The translations under genes and the position numbers were made by a program. From NCBI RefSeq assembly GCF_011762225.1, contig NZ_JAASQI010000004.1:310001-374000 (forward strand): 64,000 bases of DNA, written 5' to 3'. This document shows positions 53,059 to 61,955 of the stretch, piece after piece; position 1 is the first letter of the stretch, and each line of letters opens with the position of its first letter. The notes beneath the pieces were generated by a model. That model worked only from the letters and a program-made list of their open reading frames with translations. It made no database searches and was not told the DNA's origin. The stretch comes from Pseudochelatococcus lubricantis (GTDB lineage Bacteria > Pseudomonadota > Alphaproteobacteria > Rhizobiales > Beijerinckiaceae).

Positions 53059-53505
53059 TCACGATGCGATGCTGCCCGCCAGCACGAGCGCGAAGACGAA
53101 AGCGAACACCTGGAAGCCCTCGACGATCGCCGCCGGCGCAAGGCTCAGGCCGAAGATCTCCGGCTTGTTCTTGGAGGCCGCGATGGCGCTGGCGCACACA
53201 CGCCCCTGCCACATGCCGGAATAGAGCAGCACGATACCCGTGAGGAAGCCGATGCCGAACAGCGCCCCGCCGTTTTCAGGCGTGATCGGCTGCTGCAGCG
53301 AGAACATCACCACGATGCCATAGATCACGTTCGACGACGGCATGAGGGAGACACCCAGATAGCGCCCGTAGTTGCTGTCCGTCTCCAGCATGGCGCCGAT
53401 GGCCGCCTGCCCGGCCAGCGCCACGCCGATGGCGCTGCCGAGCGCGCCAAGCCCCATCGGCGCGAACACGCCAAGCCACCCGAGAGCGATGATGAACTCG
53501 TTCAT
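53059..53505 (-). CDS. atpK: V/A-type ATPase membrane rotor subunit K (c ring)
   Basis: A 148-residue proteolipid with four membrane helices in two hairpins, like the duplicated 16-kDa NtpK. Only the second hairpin keeps the ion-carrying carboxylate, Glu129 in APAAIVEGFQVF. Compared with the sodium-binding NtpK site (Leu-Thr-Gln...Gln...Glu), this protein has Met55, Ser58, Asn59, Gln100 and Glu129: the Gln and Glu are kept and the Thr/Gln pair is replaced by Ser/Asn. Both sodium and proton coupling therefore remain possible. It lies 12 bp after the I gene. Confidence 0.88.
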   Translation of the reverse strand: MNEFIIALGWLGVFAPMGLGALGSAIGVALAGQAAIGAMLETDSNYGRYLGVSLMPSSNVIYGIVVMFSLQQPITPENGGALFGIGFLTGIVLLYSGMWQGRVCASAIAASKNKPEIFGLSLAPAAIVEGFQVFAFVFALVLAGSIAS

Positions 53506-53517
53506 TGACTGCCTCTT

Positions 53518-55332
53518 TCATTTGGCGTGTACGGACGGCGCAGCGGCCGCCCGTCTGGCGAAGGCACGGAAGGGGTAACCTTCGTCGGTCAACCCCCAAC
53601 TGAAGAACTCGATGAAGTTGAGCCGCAGGCCGTGCACCACGCCGCTCATCAGGCCGAGCAGGAGGTTGACGCCATGGCCGAGCACCAGCACCATGATCGC
53701 CAGCAGCGTGCCGATCCCCGGGTTGTCGCCGCGCATTTCCAGCGCCAGCGAATTGAACGTGGCGGCGAGCGACGCGCTCGCGAGCCCCAGCGCAAACAGC
53801 CGCAGATAGCTGAGGATGTCGCCGAAGATCTTGGTGATGCCCGTGAGCGCGAGAATGCCGGAGAGCGCACGCTTGCCCCAGCCGGCAGCATCGTTCCCGG
53901 GTTGCTCCATCGCCCCGCCGACGGCAACCGCGACAAGACCGCCGAGGAACACGACCGACGTCAGCGAGGTCGCCACCGTCTCCCCCTCGCCGAGCCACAT
54001 GAGAAAGCCCGCCCAGATGGTCGCGATCCAGCCGAGCGCGGTGACCGTCTTGCCCGTGCCGCGATTCACCCATGCGACAGTGCCGAGCGCCACCGTGAGA
54101 TGAAGCACGCCGATGCCGATCGACAGGTGCATCATCGCATCGAAATCGCGCACGTCGATCACCGCGATCCGGGCCATCAGACTGCCCGCGGGCGGATGCA
54201 GGCCGAACCAGGAGCCGGCCAGCAGGCCGTAGACGAAGGAGACGGACGCAAGCGTCGCCAGCAGCACGCGGCCGCGCCTCAGCGCCGGGGTCTTGCCGAG
54301 CCTGCTCCAGAATACGGCCACGAGCACCGCGATGATCGCGGAATAGCCCGCATCCGCCACGATCATGGCGAAGAAGGCGGCGAAGGACACGAAGACGATC
54401 AGGCTGGGGTCCCAGCTACGATAGGCCGGACTTGTGTAGAACATGGTCAGGTCGGCACCGCTCGCCACCTGCGCGGGCGGGCGCAGCAGCGTCGGCGGCC
54501 GGTCGGCCGGCGACGGTTCCTCGACGACGAGGGCGAGCCCCCGCCGCTGCGCGAACTCCTCCAGCTTTTCCACGGCGTCCGCGGGCACCCAGCCCTGCAG
54601 GGCGAAGACCTGCTCGTCGTCGTAGGTCTGTTCGGCGACGGCGCGCCGCTCGTCGCTGTCCGCCGCGTCCGCCAGACGCAGGCCGAGCGCGAGGCGCCAG
54701 CGGGTGAGTTCCGCGCGCCTGACCTCGGCTTCCTCGATCGCGAACTCGGTGTCCTCAAGCCCCACCCGCAGGTCGCCCAGCGGCACGCTGCCCGTGCGCG
54801 AGCGCGGCACCGGCAGCACGTCGACGGGCGGCTCATCCGGCGAGACGACGGCGACGAAAAGCGTCGTCGGCCCCTTGCCGACGATTTGCCACGGCAGTTC
54901 CACCTGCTTCAGCGCCGGCCGCTCGCTGATGGGCAGGGCATAGAACCACAGCCGCTGGCCGCCGATGTCGTCGACCGGCGGCAGGCTGAAATCGCCCCAT
55001 TGCTCCAGCGTGGCGATCCGCTGTTCCAGCGCGTCGCGGCGGTCGCGCAGCTGGCGCAGGCGGGCGCGGTTGGCGACGATCTCCTCGACCACCGCCGCCT
55101 GGTCGAGATCGGTCGTGGGCCGGAACGGGCGCAGCTTGTAAGGCGCTTCCTCAAGATGGCGAAACGCCGTTTCCGTACGCCGGCGAAGCACCGGGTCCTC
55201 CGGCGCGAGCGTGCCCGGCTGGCGCAGCGGAATGAGATGCACGACGCCGAGGTCCTGCAAGCCGGCGAAGATCGCTTCCTTCTCGCCGACCAGCCCGCAA
55301 AGGGTGATACGGCGCATGGGGACGATGCTCAT
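53518..55332 (-). CDS. atpI: V/A-type ATPase membrane stator subunit I (a)
   Basis: A 604-residue stator subunit. The cytoplasmic N-terminal half (about residues 1-300) contains two alpha/beta lobes linked by coiled-coil arms. The C-terminal half has seven or eight transmembrane helices. The essential ion-channel arginine is Arg570 in VVHGLRLNFIEFF, preceded by the conserved LGHGVNLLLGLMSG. The N-terminal ITLCGLVGEKEAIF matches the family. The gene overlaps D upstream by 4 bp. It is shorter than some archaeal counterparts but typical for bacterial operons. Confidence 0.9.
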   Translation of the reverse strand: MSIVPMRRITLCGLVGEKEAIFAGLQDLGVVHLIPLRQPGTLAPEDPVLRRRTETAFRHLEEAPYKLRPFRPTTDLDQAAVVEEIVANRARLRQLRDRRDALEQRIATLEQWGDFSLPPVDDIGGQRLWFYALPISERPALKQVELPWQIVGKGPTTLFVAVVSPDEPPVDVLPVPRSRTGSVPLGDLRVGLEDTEFAIEEAEVRRAELTRWRLALGLRLADAADSDERRAVAEQTYDDEQVFALQGWVPADAVEKLEEFAQRRGLALVVEEPSPADRPPTLLRPPAQVASGADLTMFYTSPAYRSWDPSLIVFVSFAAFFAMIVADAGYSAIIAVLVAVFWSRLGKTPALRRGRVLLATLASVSFVYGLLAGSWFGLHPPAGSLMARIAVIDVRDFDAMMHLSIGIGVLHLTVALGTVAWVNRGTGKTVTALGWIATIWAGFLMWLGEGETVATSLTSVVFLGGLVAVAVGGAMEQPGNDAAGWGKRALSGILALTGITKIFGDILSYLRLFALGLASASLAATFNSLALEMRGDNPGIGTLLAIMVLVLGHGVNLLLGLMSGVVHGLRLNFIEFFSWGLTDEGYPFRAFARRAAAAPSVHAK

Positions 55333-55970
55333 ACGCCGCCCTCCCCGTCGCTGCCGCCAGTCGCGCCCCCGAACTTGTGTTCCTCGCGCTTTTTCTTGGC
55401 GAGCTTGGCGCCGACGACCGCGGCCCGCTCGTTGTCGCCCACCGCCACGAGAATGCGGCGGATGTTCTTTTCCGCCTGCGGTATCAATATCTTGTCGAAA
55501 AGGTTGACGCGCTGCGTTGTGCGTGTCACCGCCTTGTCGAGCAGCGCGACGCCGCGCTCGGCGACCTCCGCCTCGATGCGCAGCCGCGCCGCCTCCGCCA
55601 GCCGGCGCACCGCGTCGTCCACCCAGTGCGGACGGGCGAAGCGGCCGTAGGGGCGGATCGTGATCGTGATGTCCTCGACCACGGGCAGCCGGACGCCGGC
55701 GACGTTCCTTTCGCCGATGCGCACGGCTTCGACCTTCACCAGCCCTTTCAGGTCAATGCGCCGGTCCGCCAGCATGGGGATGGCGGCGCCGGCCTCGACC
55801 ACGGCCCGCTCGGCCGCCGCCCGCGTCTCGCGGCTGGCGGCGCGCGCCTTGTTGCGCTCGGCCATCAGTTGCTGGCGCTTGAGATCGAGCGCGGGCAGGA
55901 AACGGCGGCTCGCCGCGAGACTGTCCTTCTCACGCGCCAGCTGCGCCTTGCTGAGGGGAATTTGCGCCAT
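55329..55970 (-). CDS. atpD: V/A-type ATPase central rotor subunit D
   Basis: A 213-residue central-shaft subunit with the antiparallel coiled coil expected of AtpD/NtpD: the N-terminal helix (LARERDSL-like LAREKDSLAASRRFLPALDL then KRQQLM) and the C-terminal helix (RTTQRVNLFDKILIPQAEKN then IRRIL). It transmits rotation between the A3B3 head and the c ring. It starts 14 bp after the B gene and overlaps I by 4 bp. Subunit F, the usual partner of D, is not encoded in the operon. Confidence 0.92.
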   Translation of the reverse strand: MAQIPLSKAQLAREKDSLAASRRFLPALDLKRQQLMAERNKARAASRETRAAAERAVVEAGAAIPMLADRRIDLKGLVKVEAVRIGERNVAGVRLPVVEDITITIRPYGRFARPHWVDDAVRRLAEAARLRIEAEVAERGVALLDKAVTRTTQRVNLFDKILIPQAEKNIRRILVAVGDNERAAVVGAKLAKKKREEHKFGGATGGSDGEGGV

Positions 55971-55984
55971 GGGCCGGGACTCCC

Positions 55985-57343
55985 TCAGGCGGCTTGCGGA
56001 TAGTATTTGTCAAGAAGATTCTGGCGTATCAGCAGCTCTTCCGGCGAGAAGCACTCGGCCATGGTGCGCCAGCCGAGATCGAGCGCCTGCTCCAGCGTGA
56101 GCGAGGCGGAGATGTCCATGAACCGTTCCTTGAACAGGCCGCCGAACCGCACCAGCCGCTCGTCGTAATCCGAAAGTTCGAACGCCATCGCCTGCTTGCG
56201 CTCGGCCTCCCGCGCGCCGGCATAGAGGCGGATCATGGTGTTCATCACCGCCGAATGGTCCTCGCGCGTTTCCTTGCCGATGACGTGCTGCTTGAGGCGC
56301 GACAGCGAGCCGAACGGGTCGATGACACCGTCGTGCAGGTAGAACTGGCCTTCCGTGATATAGCCCGTGTTGTCGGGCACCGGATGGGTGACATCGCCGC
56401 CCGGCATCGTGGTAACGGTCAGGATCGTCACCGATCCGGCGCCGTGGAAGACGGCGGCCTTCTCGTAGCGGCGCGCGAGCTGCGAATAGAGGTCGCCCAG
56501 ATAGCCGCGGTTGGATGGCACGCGCTCCATCGCCACGCCCACCTCCTTGAGCGCATCGGCGAAGGCGGTCATGTCGGTGAGCAGCACGAGCACGCGCTTC
56601 TTTTCCTCGACGGCGAACTTCTCGGCCACGGCCAGCGCCATGTCCGGCACGAGCAGGCGTTCGAGCGGCGGGTCGGCGGCCTGGTTGACGAACATGACCG
56701 TGCGCGAGAACACGCCCGCATCCTCGAACGTGGAGCGAAAGCGCCAATAGTCGTCGAAGGTGAGCCCCAACCCGCCGAACACCACGATGTCGGCATCCGC
56801 CTGCACGCCGATGCGCGCGAGCAGCGCGTCGTAAGGCTCCCCCGCCCGCGAGAAGATCGGGATCTTCTGGCTTTCGACCAGGCAGTTGAACACGTCGATC
56901 ATCGGCACGTCCGTGCGGATCATCCGCGAGGCGAGCGCGCGCCGCGCCGGATTGACCGACGGCCCGCCGATCTCGACCTGCGGCTCGTAGCCGAGCGAGG
57001 GACCGCCATCCGACACGCGCCCGTCACCGGAGAAGACGCGGCCGAGGATGTTGCCCGAAAACGCCACCCGCGGCGCGTGCCCGAGGAACCGCGCCTTCGA
57101 GCGCGTGGAAAGCCCCTGAGTGCCGCCGAACACCTGCAGCGACACCTCGCCCGCATCCAGCCGCACCACCTGCGCCAGACGCGCCCCGCCGGCTATTCCG
57201 CCCTCGTCCTCGCTGATGACAGCCAGATCGCCGTAGCGAGGCCCGTCGGGGTCCTCACCGACGGCGGCGGACGGCAAGGCAATGCGCACAACCTCTCCGA
57301 CAATCGACAGAACTCTATCATAGTGGATCGAGAGTGCGCTCAT
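55985..57343 (-). CDS. atpB: V/A-type ATPase regulatory subunit B
   Basis: A 452-residue non-catalytic subunit of the A3B3 head, with no classical P-loop. Family features are GPSVNPARRALASRMIRTDV then PMIDVFNCLVESQKIPIFS, the arginine-finger region in SLSRLKQHVIGKETREDH, and the end RQNLLDKYYPQ. It is the first gene of the operon, with GGAAGGG before the ATG at 57343. In Bacteroidetes-type operons B normally follows A; here the gene string has been rotated so that B leads and A is last. The leader upstream is AT-rich. Confidence 0.93.
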   Translation of the reverse strand: MSALSIHYDRVLSIVGEVVRIALPSAAVGEDPDGPRYGDLAVISEDEGGIAGGARLAQVVRLDAGEVSLQVFGGTQGLSTRSKARFLGHAPRVAFSGNILGRVFSGDGRVSDGGPSLGYEPQVEIGGPSVNPARRALASRMIRTDVPMIDVFNCLVESQKIPIFSRAGEPYDALLARIGVQADADIVVFGGLGLTFDDYWRFRSTFEDAGVFSRTVMFVNQAADPPLERLLVPDMALAVAEKFAVEEKKRVLVLLTDMTAFADALKEVGVAMERVPSNRGYLGDLYSQLARRYEKAAVFHGAGSVTILTVTTMPGGDVTHPVPDNTGYITEGQFYLHDGVIDPFGSLSRLKQHVIGKETREDHSAVMNTMIRLYAGAREAERKQAMAFELSDYDERLVRFGGLFKERFMDISASLTLEQALDLGWRTMAECFSPEELLIRQNLLDKYYPQAA

Positions 57344-57542
57344 CAGTCGATGCCCTTCCGGTTCTCTTCGGCGCTACATACAGGCATTCCACAGAGAATA
57401 AAAATTAAATCTGTCTGGCGCCACGGTACAACCGGCAAAACCGGACCCGGCCACTATATTTAGCCGGGCAATCCACATTGCGGCGAATCAATACTTGCCA
57501 AAGACCCGGATGTTCTTTCGCAAGGCCGGGCGGGGCGCGCCT
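57344..57542. promoter_or_regulatory. Leader of the V/A-ATPase operon
   Basis: The 199 bp between the B-subunit start and the end of pyk contain an AT-rich block (57401-57412) and a TAAATATAG stretch on the minus strand near 57460 that could be -10 elements. A small CCGG-ttttg-CCGG hairpin lies at about 57433-57445. No textbook -35/-10 pair or known operator was recognised, and no pyk terminator was obvious. Confidence 0.35.
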
Positions 57543-58979
57543 TCAGCGCCCGCTGCCGGTCGAGGCGATGCGGATGGTGTTGGTCGCCCCCGGACGGCCG
57601 AAAGGTACGCCGGCGACGACGGCAATGCGCTGTCCGGGCTGCGTGAACCCTTCCGCAACGCTGATCTCGCAGGCGCGCCGCGCCATGTCGTCGACGTCGC
57701 GCGCGTCCGCCGTCACGATGGGATGAACGCCCCAGGCCAGCGTCAGACGGCGCGCGGTTTCCACGTTGGGCGTCAACGCCAGCACGGATGTGAGCGGCCG
57801 CTCACGCGCGATGCGCAGGCCCGTCGCGCCCGAAAAGCTCCACGCCACGATGGCGGGCAGCCGGAGCGTCTCCGCCATGGAGCGCGCGCCGGCAGCGATG
57901 GCGTCGGCGGTCGTCGCCTCCGGCTCCGCCCGCTGGCCGTTGATGATGAGAGGATAGTTGCCGTCGCTCTCGACCTCGACGGCGATGCGATCCATCGTGG
58001 CGACCGCCTCCAGCGGATAGCGGCCGGCGGCGCTCTCCGCCGACAGCATCACGGCGTCCGCGCCCTCGAAGACGGCAGTCGCCACGTCCGACACCTCGGC
58101 GCGCGTCGGCACCGGCGCCGAGATCATGGATTCGAGCATCTGCGTCGCCACGACGACGGGCTTCCCGAGCGCACGCGCCGCGCGGGTAATGCGCTTCTGG
58201 ATGCCGGGCACCTTTTCGAGCGGCATCTCGACGCCGAGATCACCGCGCGCCACCATCAACCCGTCCGCGGCCTCCATGATCTCGTCGAGATGCATCACGG
58301 CCTGCGGCTTTTCGATCTTGGCCATGACCAGTGCGCGCCCCTTGGCGATCTTGCGCACGTCGGCGATGTCCTCCGGCCGCTGGACGAAGGACAGCGCGAT
58401 CCAGTCCACGCCCAGCGCCACCGCCGCCTCGATATCGGCGAGGTCCTTTTCCGTCATGGCGGAAACAGGGATCGTGGTGTCCGGAAGGCTCACGCCCTTG
58501 CGGTTCGACACGCTGCCGCCGACGATGACCCGCGTCCTGGCCGTCACCTTGCCGCGTGTCCGCGTGACCGCGGTCGTCTCCAGCCGCACCTTGCCGTCGT
58601 CGATGAGGATGGCGTCGCCGGGCGCCAGCGCCTGCAGGATTTCCGGATGCGGCAGGCAGACGCGCGTCGCGTCGCCCGGACGCTTGCTGCTGTCGAGCAC
58701 GAATTCCGCGCCGGTGTCGAGCATCACCCGCTCGTCGGCGAAGAGGCCGACGCGCAACTTCGGGCCCTGCAGGTCGACAAGGATGCCGATCGGCCGGCCG
58801 AACCGCGCCTCGACCTCCCGGATGGCCGCGACCCGCTCGCGCAGCGCCTCATGCGACGTGTGGCTCATGTTGATGCGGAACACATCCACGCCCGCCTCGA
58901 AAAGGCGCGCGATCATTTCCTCTCCGTTCGACGCGGGGCCGAGCGTGGCGACGATCTTAGTGCGCCTGGCGCGTTTCAT
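57543..58979 (-). CDS. pyk: Pyruvate kinase
   Basis: A 478-residue glycolytic enzyme converting phosphoenolpyruvate and ADP to pyruvate and ATP. The N-terminal KIVATLGPAS, metal/substrate motifs in VFRINMSHTSHE and MAKIEKPQAVMHLDEIMEAA, and LGVEMPLEKVPGIQKR with MLSAESAAGRYPLEAV are all intact. The C-terminal allosteric domain is present. ATG 58979 has GAGGGAG upstream. It follows the DUF1036 gene by 5 bp, a pairing I recall as common in Hyphomicrobiales, so the two are co-transcribed. Confidence 0.95.
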   Translation of the reverse strand: MKRARRTKIVATLGPASNGEEMIARLFEAGVDVFRINMSHTSHEALRERVAAIREVEARFGRPIGILVDLQGPKLRVGLFADERVMLDTGAEFVLDSSKRPGDATRVCLPHPEILQALAPGDAILIDDGKVRLETTAVTRTRGKVTARTRVIVGGSVSNRKGVSLPDTTIPVSAMTEKDLADIEAAVALGVDWIALSFVQRPEDIADVRKIAKGRALVMAKIEKPQAVMHLDEIMEAADGLMVARGDLGVEMPLEKVPGIQKRITRAARALGKPVVVATQMLESMISAPVPTRAEVSDVATAVFEGADAVMLSAESAAGRYPLEAVATMDRIAVEVESDGNYPLIINGQRAEPEATTADAIAAGARSMAETLRLPAIVAWSFSGATGLRIARERPLTSVLALTPNVETARRLTLAWGVHPIVTADARDVDDMARRACEISVAEGFTQPGQRIAVVAGVPFGRPGATNTIRIASTGSGR

Positions 58980-58984
58980 CCGTA

Positions 58985-59449
58985 TTACTCCCTCTGTTGA
59001 TTCTGCTCCGTGAGCTGGATCGTCCAGCTTTTCTGCTGGCCGGTGTCGACCTCGAAGAAGCCGGTGCGGTCGAACCCCCGCGCCAGGCAATCCTCAACGC
59101 CGCGAATGGTGAATTCCTTCTCGCGCGTGCACATCAGCGACTTGCCGGACCATTCGCCGCCACGGTCGTAGTCGACGGCGTGGATGTAGTAATAGCGGGC
59201 GGCGAGCGGGCCGCTCACCAGCGTCTCGCAATCGCGCACGCCGAGGTTCCACCACCCCTCCGTCAGCCATCCGCGGCCGTCGCGGTATCCGAGTGCGACG
59301 CCGATGCGGCTCGTGGTCATGTTGCAGATTCGCAGATCCGCCCGCGCCGCGCCGGTGGCGAGCAGCGTGAGGCCCATGCCCAGCAGACCGGCGACGAGCA
59401 CGGACGACACACAACGGTGGGCGGACGGCGGAACGGAAACGCGGACCAT
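58985..59449 (-). CDS. DUF1036 secreted protein
   Basis: A 154-residue exported protein. A signal peptide (about residues 15-37, cleaved near ARA|DL) precedes the DUF1036 domain, which opens DLRICNMTTSRIGVALGYRD and contains WWNLGVRDCETLVSG and MCTREKEFTIRG; the conserved cysteines could form disulphides in the periplasm. ATG 59449 was chosen because the added upstream residues of a longer frame are not family-like. The gene sits 5 bp ahead of pyk. The function of the domain is unknown. Confidence 0.85.
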   Translation of the reverse strand: MVRVSVPPSAHRCVSSVLVAGLLGMGLTLLATGAARADLRICNMTTSRIGVALGYRDGRGWLTEGWWNLGVRDCETLVSGPLAARYYYIHAVDYDRGGEWSGKSLMCTREKEFTIRGVEDCLARGFDRTGFFEVDTGQQKSWTIQLTEQNQQRE

Positions 59450-59747
59450 GGTGGCTCTACTCTCCTGCCCGGGCGGCTGCCGGGCGCGACGGTGAACGGA
59501 CGGCCGGACTGTTGTGGCCAATCCGCACGGATGCTGTCAACGACCGGCCGCGCGCCGCAAGCGATTTCGCGTTGGCGAAGCGCTGCGAGCCTGCTTATAC
59601 AAATTCTGCCGCGCCCGGCACCCCGGCCTGCGGCGATGCCGCGCCGGCTTGACCGAATTTCAACACGTTTGACGCATTGAAGATCGGCACCGGTTTTAGC
59701 CGGCACGCAGTTTCCGGGCTTATGCCCCCAGTCACGAGCAAGGATAC
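59450..59747. promoter_or_regulatory. Divergent promoter region of DUF1036-pyk and gapR
   Basis: About 300 bp without a gene. Two TTGAC hexamers on the plus strand (59650-59655 and 59669-59674) are -35 candidates for gapR, but no clear -10 follows. AAGGA at 59740-59744 is the gapR ribosome-binding site. Promoters for the minus-strand operon were not resolved. Confidence 0.3.
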
Positions 59748-60005
59748 ATGGTCACAGACGTAGCCGACAGCGGCGTCGCCGCGGACGAACTGAAGCAGTT
59801 CATCGAACGAATCGAACGCCTTGAGGAAGAGAAAGCAGCCATCGCCGGCGACATCAAGGAAGTCTACGCGGAACTGAAGGGTCGCGGCTTCGACGCCAAG
59901 GCGATTCGCAAGATCGTGCAGATTCGCAAGAAGCCGGTGGAAGAGCGCGCCGAGGAGGATGCAATCCTCGAACTCTATCTCCAGGCGCTGGGCATGCAGG
60001 CCTGA
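59748..60005 (+). CDS. gapR: GapR-family DNA-binding protein (DUF2312)
   Basis: An 85-residue nucleoid-associated protein. The DUF2312 core is intact: [20 protein letters not shown] then [19 protein letters not shown] and RKIVQIRKK, ending [11 protein letters not shown]. GapR of Caulobacter forms tetramers that clamp overtwisted AT-rich DNA, aiding topoisomerases during replication, and is essential or important there. AAGGA precedes the ATG. The gene is divergent from DUF1036-pyk and convergent with the DUF882 gene 42 bp downstream. Confidence 0.93.
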   Translation: MVTDVADSGVAADELKQFIERIERLEEEKAAIAGDIKEVYAELKGRGFDAKAIRKIVQIRKKPVEERAEEDAILELYLQALGMQA

Positions 60006-60047
60006 TGCCGGCCCGCCGTGCGTCCGGGGACGCACGGCGAACGCGGC

Positions 60048-61955
60048 TCACTGATTGAAGCGGGCAACCGGAAGCGGCCTGACCGCCGGGCCGGTGAAGC
60101 TGTTCGTCGACAGTTCCGACGCATCCTTCGAGAAGCCCATCTGGACGACAACCGCCGGAGGCGCTGCCTGAACGGGGGCAGGAGCGCGCGCGGCGGGTTT
60201 CGCCGCCGTTACGCGCGCCGTGCTCACCTTCGCGCGCGGCGACGGCGCCGTATCGGTCACGGCCATGGCGAAGAGCTGGCGCAGCGCGCTACGCTCGTCG
60301 CTGGCGCCGGTCGGCGCCGCCTTGGGCGGCAGCGACGGCGTCACCCGCGCGGGTGCGGGCGCAGGCGCAGGCACCGGTGCGGCCGCGACAGCCAGTGCCG
60401 AAGTCGCTACGGGGCGGGCGGGCGGCAGGGGATGCCGCACGAGCGCCGGGGCCGCATAGGCGAGGGCCGCGGTCTGGATCGACGTGTCGACGCCCGCCGG
60501 ATCACGCCCGCCGGCGGAAGCGGCGGCGATGGCGGCAAGGGCGCTCTTGCCCGTGTCCCCGCCGGCGGCGGCGGCCTGCTCCGGCACGAGTTCGCCGGGG
60601 CGAACCGGCGGCTGCGGCACGAATGCCAACGGGAGGCCGGCGACGACCATGGCAGGCTCCGCCGCCCCTGCATCCGGACGGCGCGGCGGTAGCGGCAGCG
60701 TGGCGAGGGCCGACGTGGCGGCGGCGGGCGCGGCGATGCCCGGCGCAGGCACCTCGATCGCGGGCGCTTCCGGCGCGGCGACCGGGCGCGCGACCGGCAG
60801 CGGCCCGTCGAAGCTGGCGACGGGAACCTCACGCGCGGCTGGCGCAATCGGCGTGATCGGCACGTTGCGCGCGATGACAAGCGGCGTGGAGGGCAGCGAC
60901 GGGACCGGCGCGGGCGGGATCGGCGCGAGCGCCGGTGGCGGAGGAGCCGGCGCCGGAGCTGGAGGCGGCGGAGGGGCTGGCTGCCGAACCGGCGTAACGG
61001 CCGGCGGGGGTGCCGGCGGTTGTGGCGCGGGCGCCTGCCGTGCCGGTGCGGGCGCGGTGTTGCGCGCCTGGCTGCTCACGAAAAAGCTGCGGGCATCGCC
61101 ATCGTCATCGTAGGCGGCCGGCTGGCTGCGCGACGCGGAAGCCACCACCTGGCGGCGCGAGGAGGTGTCGGCAACCTGTGCATCCTCCTCCTCGTCGGCG
61201 CCGCCGAACAGCATCGCCCACAGGCTGCGGCGCCGCTGCGGCTGCTCGGCCGCTGCCGTGATGTCCGCAGCGCTCATGCCGGGCACGAGGTCGCCGCGCG
61301 AGACGATCATCTGCCTTGCAGCCTCATAACCTTCGAACGGCCGCCCGTCAGCCGGCAAATGAACGGTTTTTCCGTCCGGGAAAAGACGGGCGAGCTGGCT
61401 GCGCGGCATCCGCGGCCAGGACCGCACGGAGCCGGAGTCGAGATGGACGAACGGCACGTTGGGATAATAGCCGACGCCGCCCCTCTGCAGGCGCATTCCG
61501 ATGGTGCGCACCCGCGCCATGTCCGCATCGGGGAGCTGGAAGTCGAGCGCGCGGCCCTGCATGTGCTGGCTGTTCTTCGCCACGGCGCTGGAGCGCCGGC
61601 GCAGCATGGCGTTGGTCTTGGGCGAGCGATAGGCCGACAGCACGCGGACGGCGCCGTTCGATCCCGCCTCACGCTGTGCCGCCCAGACGATATCGAACAG
61701 CTTCGGGTCCATCGATGTGGTTTCGTCGTTGCGCCAGTCGCGCAGGAACCAGTTGAGCTTCTGGAGTTCGCCCCGTTCGTAGCGGCCGTTGCGGCGGAAG
61801 GTGACGGTCAGCGATTCGCGGGTGTGCGTGTGATAGAGGGACAGCGTGCGCGTATCACCGTTGGCGACGGCATTCTGAAGGCCCTCGGTTCCCGCGACCA
61901 GCGTCACCGCGACGGTCACAACTCCCAAAGCGCCGTAACACGCCCACTTCAACAT
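60048..61955 (-). CDS. DUF882 (M15-like peptidase fold) protein with proline-rich tail
   Basis: A 635-residue envelope protein. After an N-terminal membrane anchor (about residues 3-25) comes a DUF882 domain (about 40-200) of the peptidase M15 fold, with zinc-ligand motifs SQHMQGRALDFQLP and VPFVHLDSGSV, as in YcbK-type murein-processing proteins. The remaining two-thirds is low-complexity Pro/Ala (for example PAPPPPPAPAPAPPPPA) and likely spans the periplasm. The ATG at 61955 was chosen because AGGAGG lies 9 bp upstream; earlier in-frame starts at 62057 and 62012 lack one. It lies beside an L,D-transpeptidase, consistent with a cell-wall role. Confidence 0.8.
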   Translation of the reverse strand: MLKWACYGALGVVTVAVTLVAGTEGLQNAVANGDTRTLSLYHTHTRESLTVTFRRNGRYERGELQKLNWFLRDWRNDETTSMDPKLFDIVWAAQREAGSNGAVRVLSAYRSPKTNAMLRRRSSAVAKNSQHMQGRALDFQLPDADMARVRTIGMRLQRGGVGYYPNVPFVHLDSGSVRSWPRMPRSQLARLFPDGKTVHLPADGRPFEGYEAARQMIVSRGDLVPGMSAADITAAAEQPQRRRSLWAMLFGGADEEEDAQVADTSSRRQVVASASRSQPAAYDDDGDARSFFVSSQARNTAPAPARQAPAPQPPAPPPAVTPVRQPAPPPPPAPAPAPPPPALAPIPPAPVPSLPSTPLVIARNVPITPIAPAAREVPVASFDGPLPVARPVAAPEAPAIEVPAPGIAAPAAATSALATLPLPPRRPDAGAAEPAMVVAGLPLAFVPQPPVRPGELVPEQAAAAGGDTGKSALAAIAAASAGGRDPAGVDTSIQTAALAYAAPALVRHPLPPARPVATSALAVAAAPVPAPAPAPARVTPSLPPKAAPTGASDERSALRQLFAMAVTDTAPSPRAKVSTARVTAAKPAARAPAPVQAAPPAVVVQMGFSKDASELSTNSFTGPAVRPLPVARFNQ

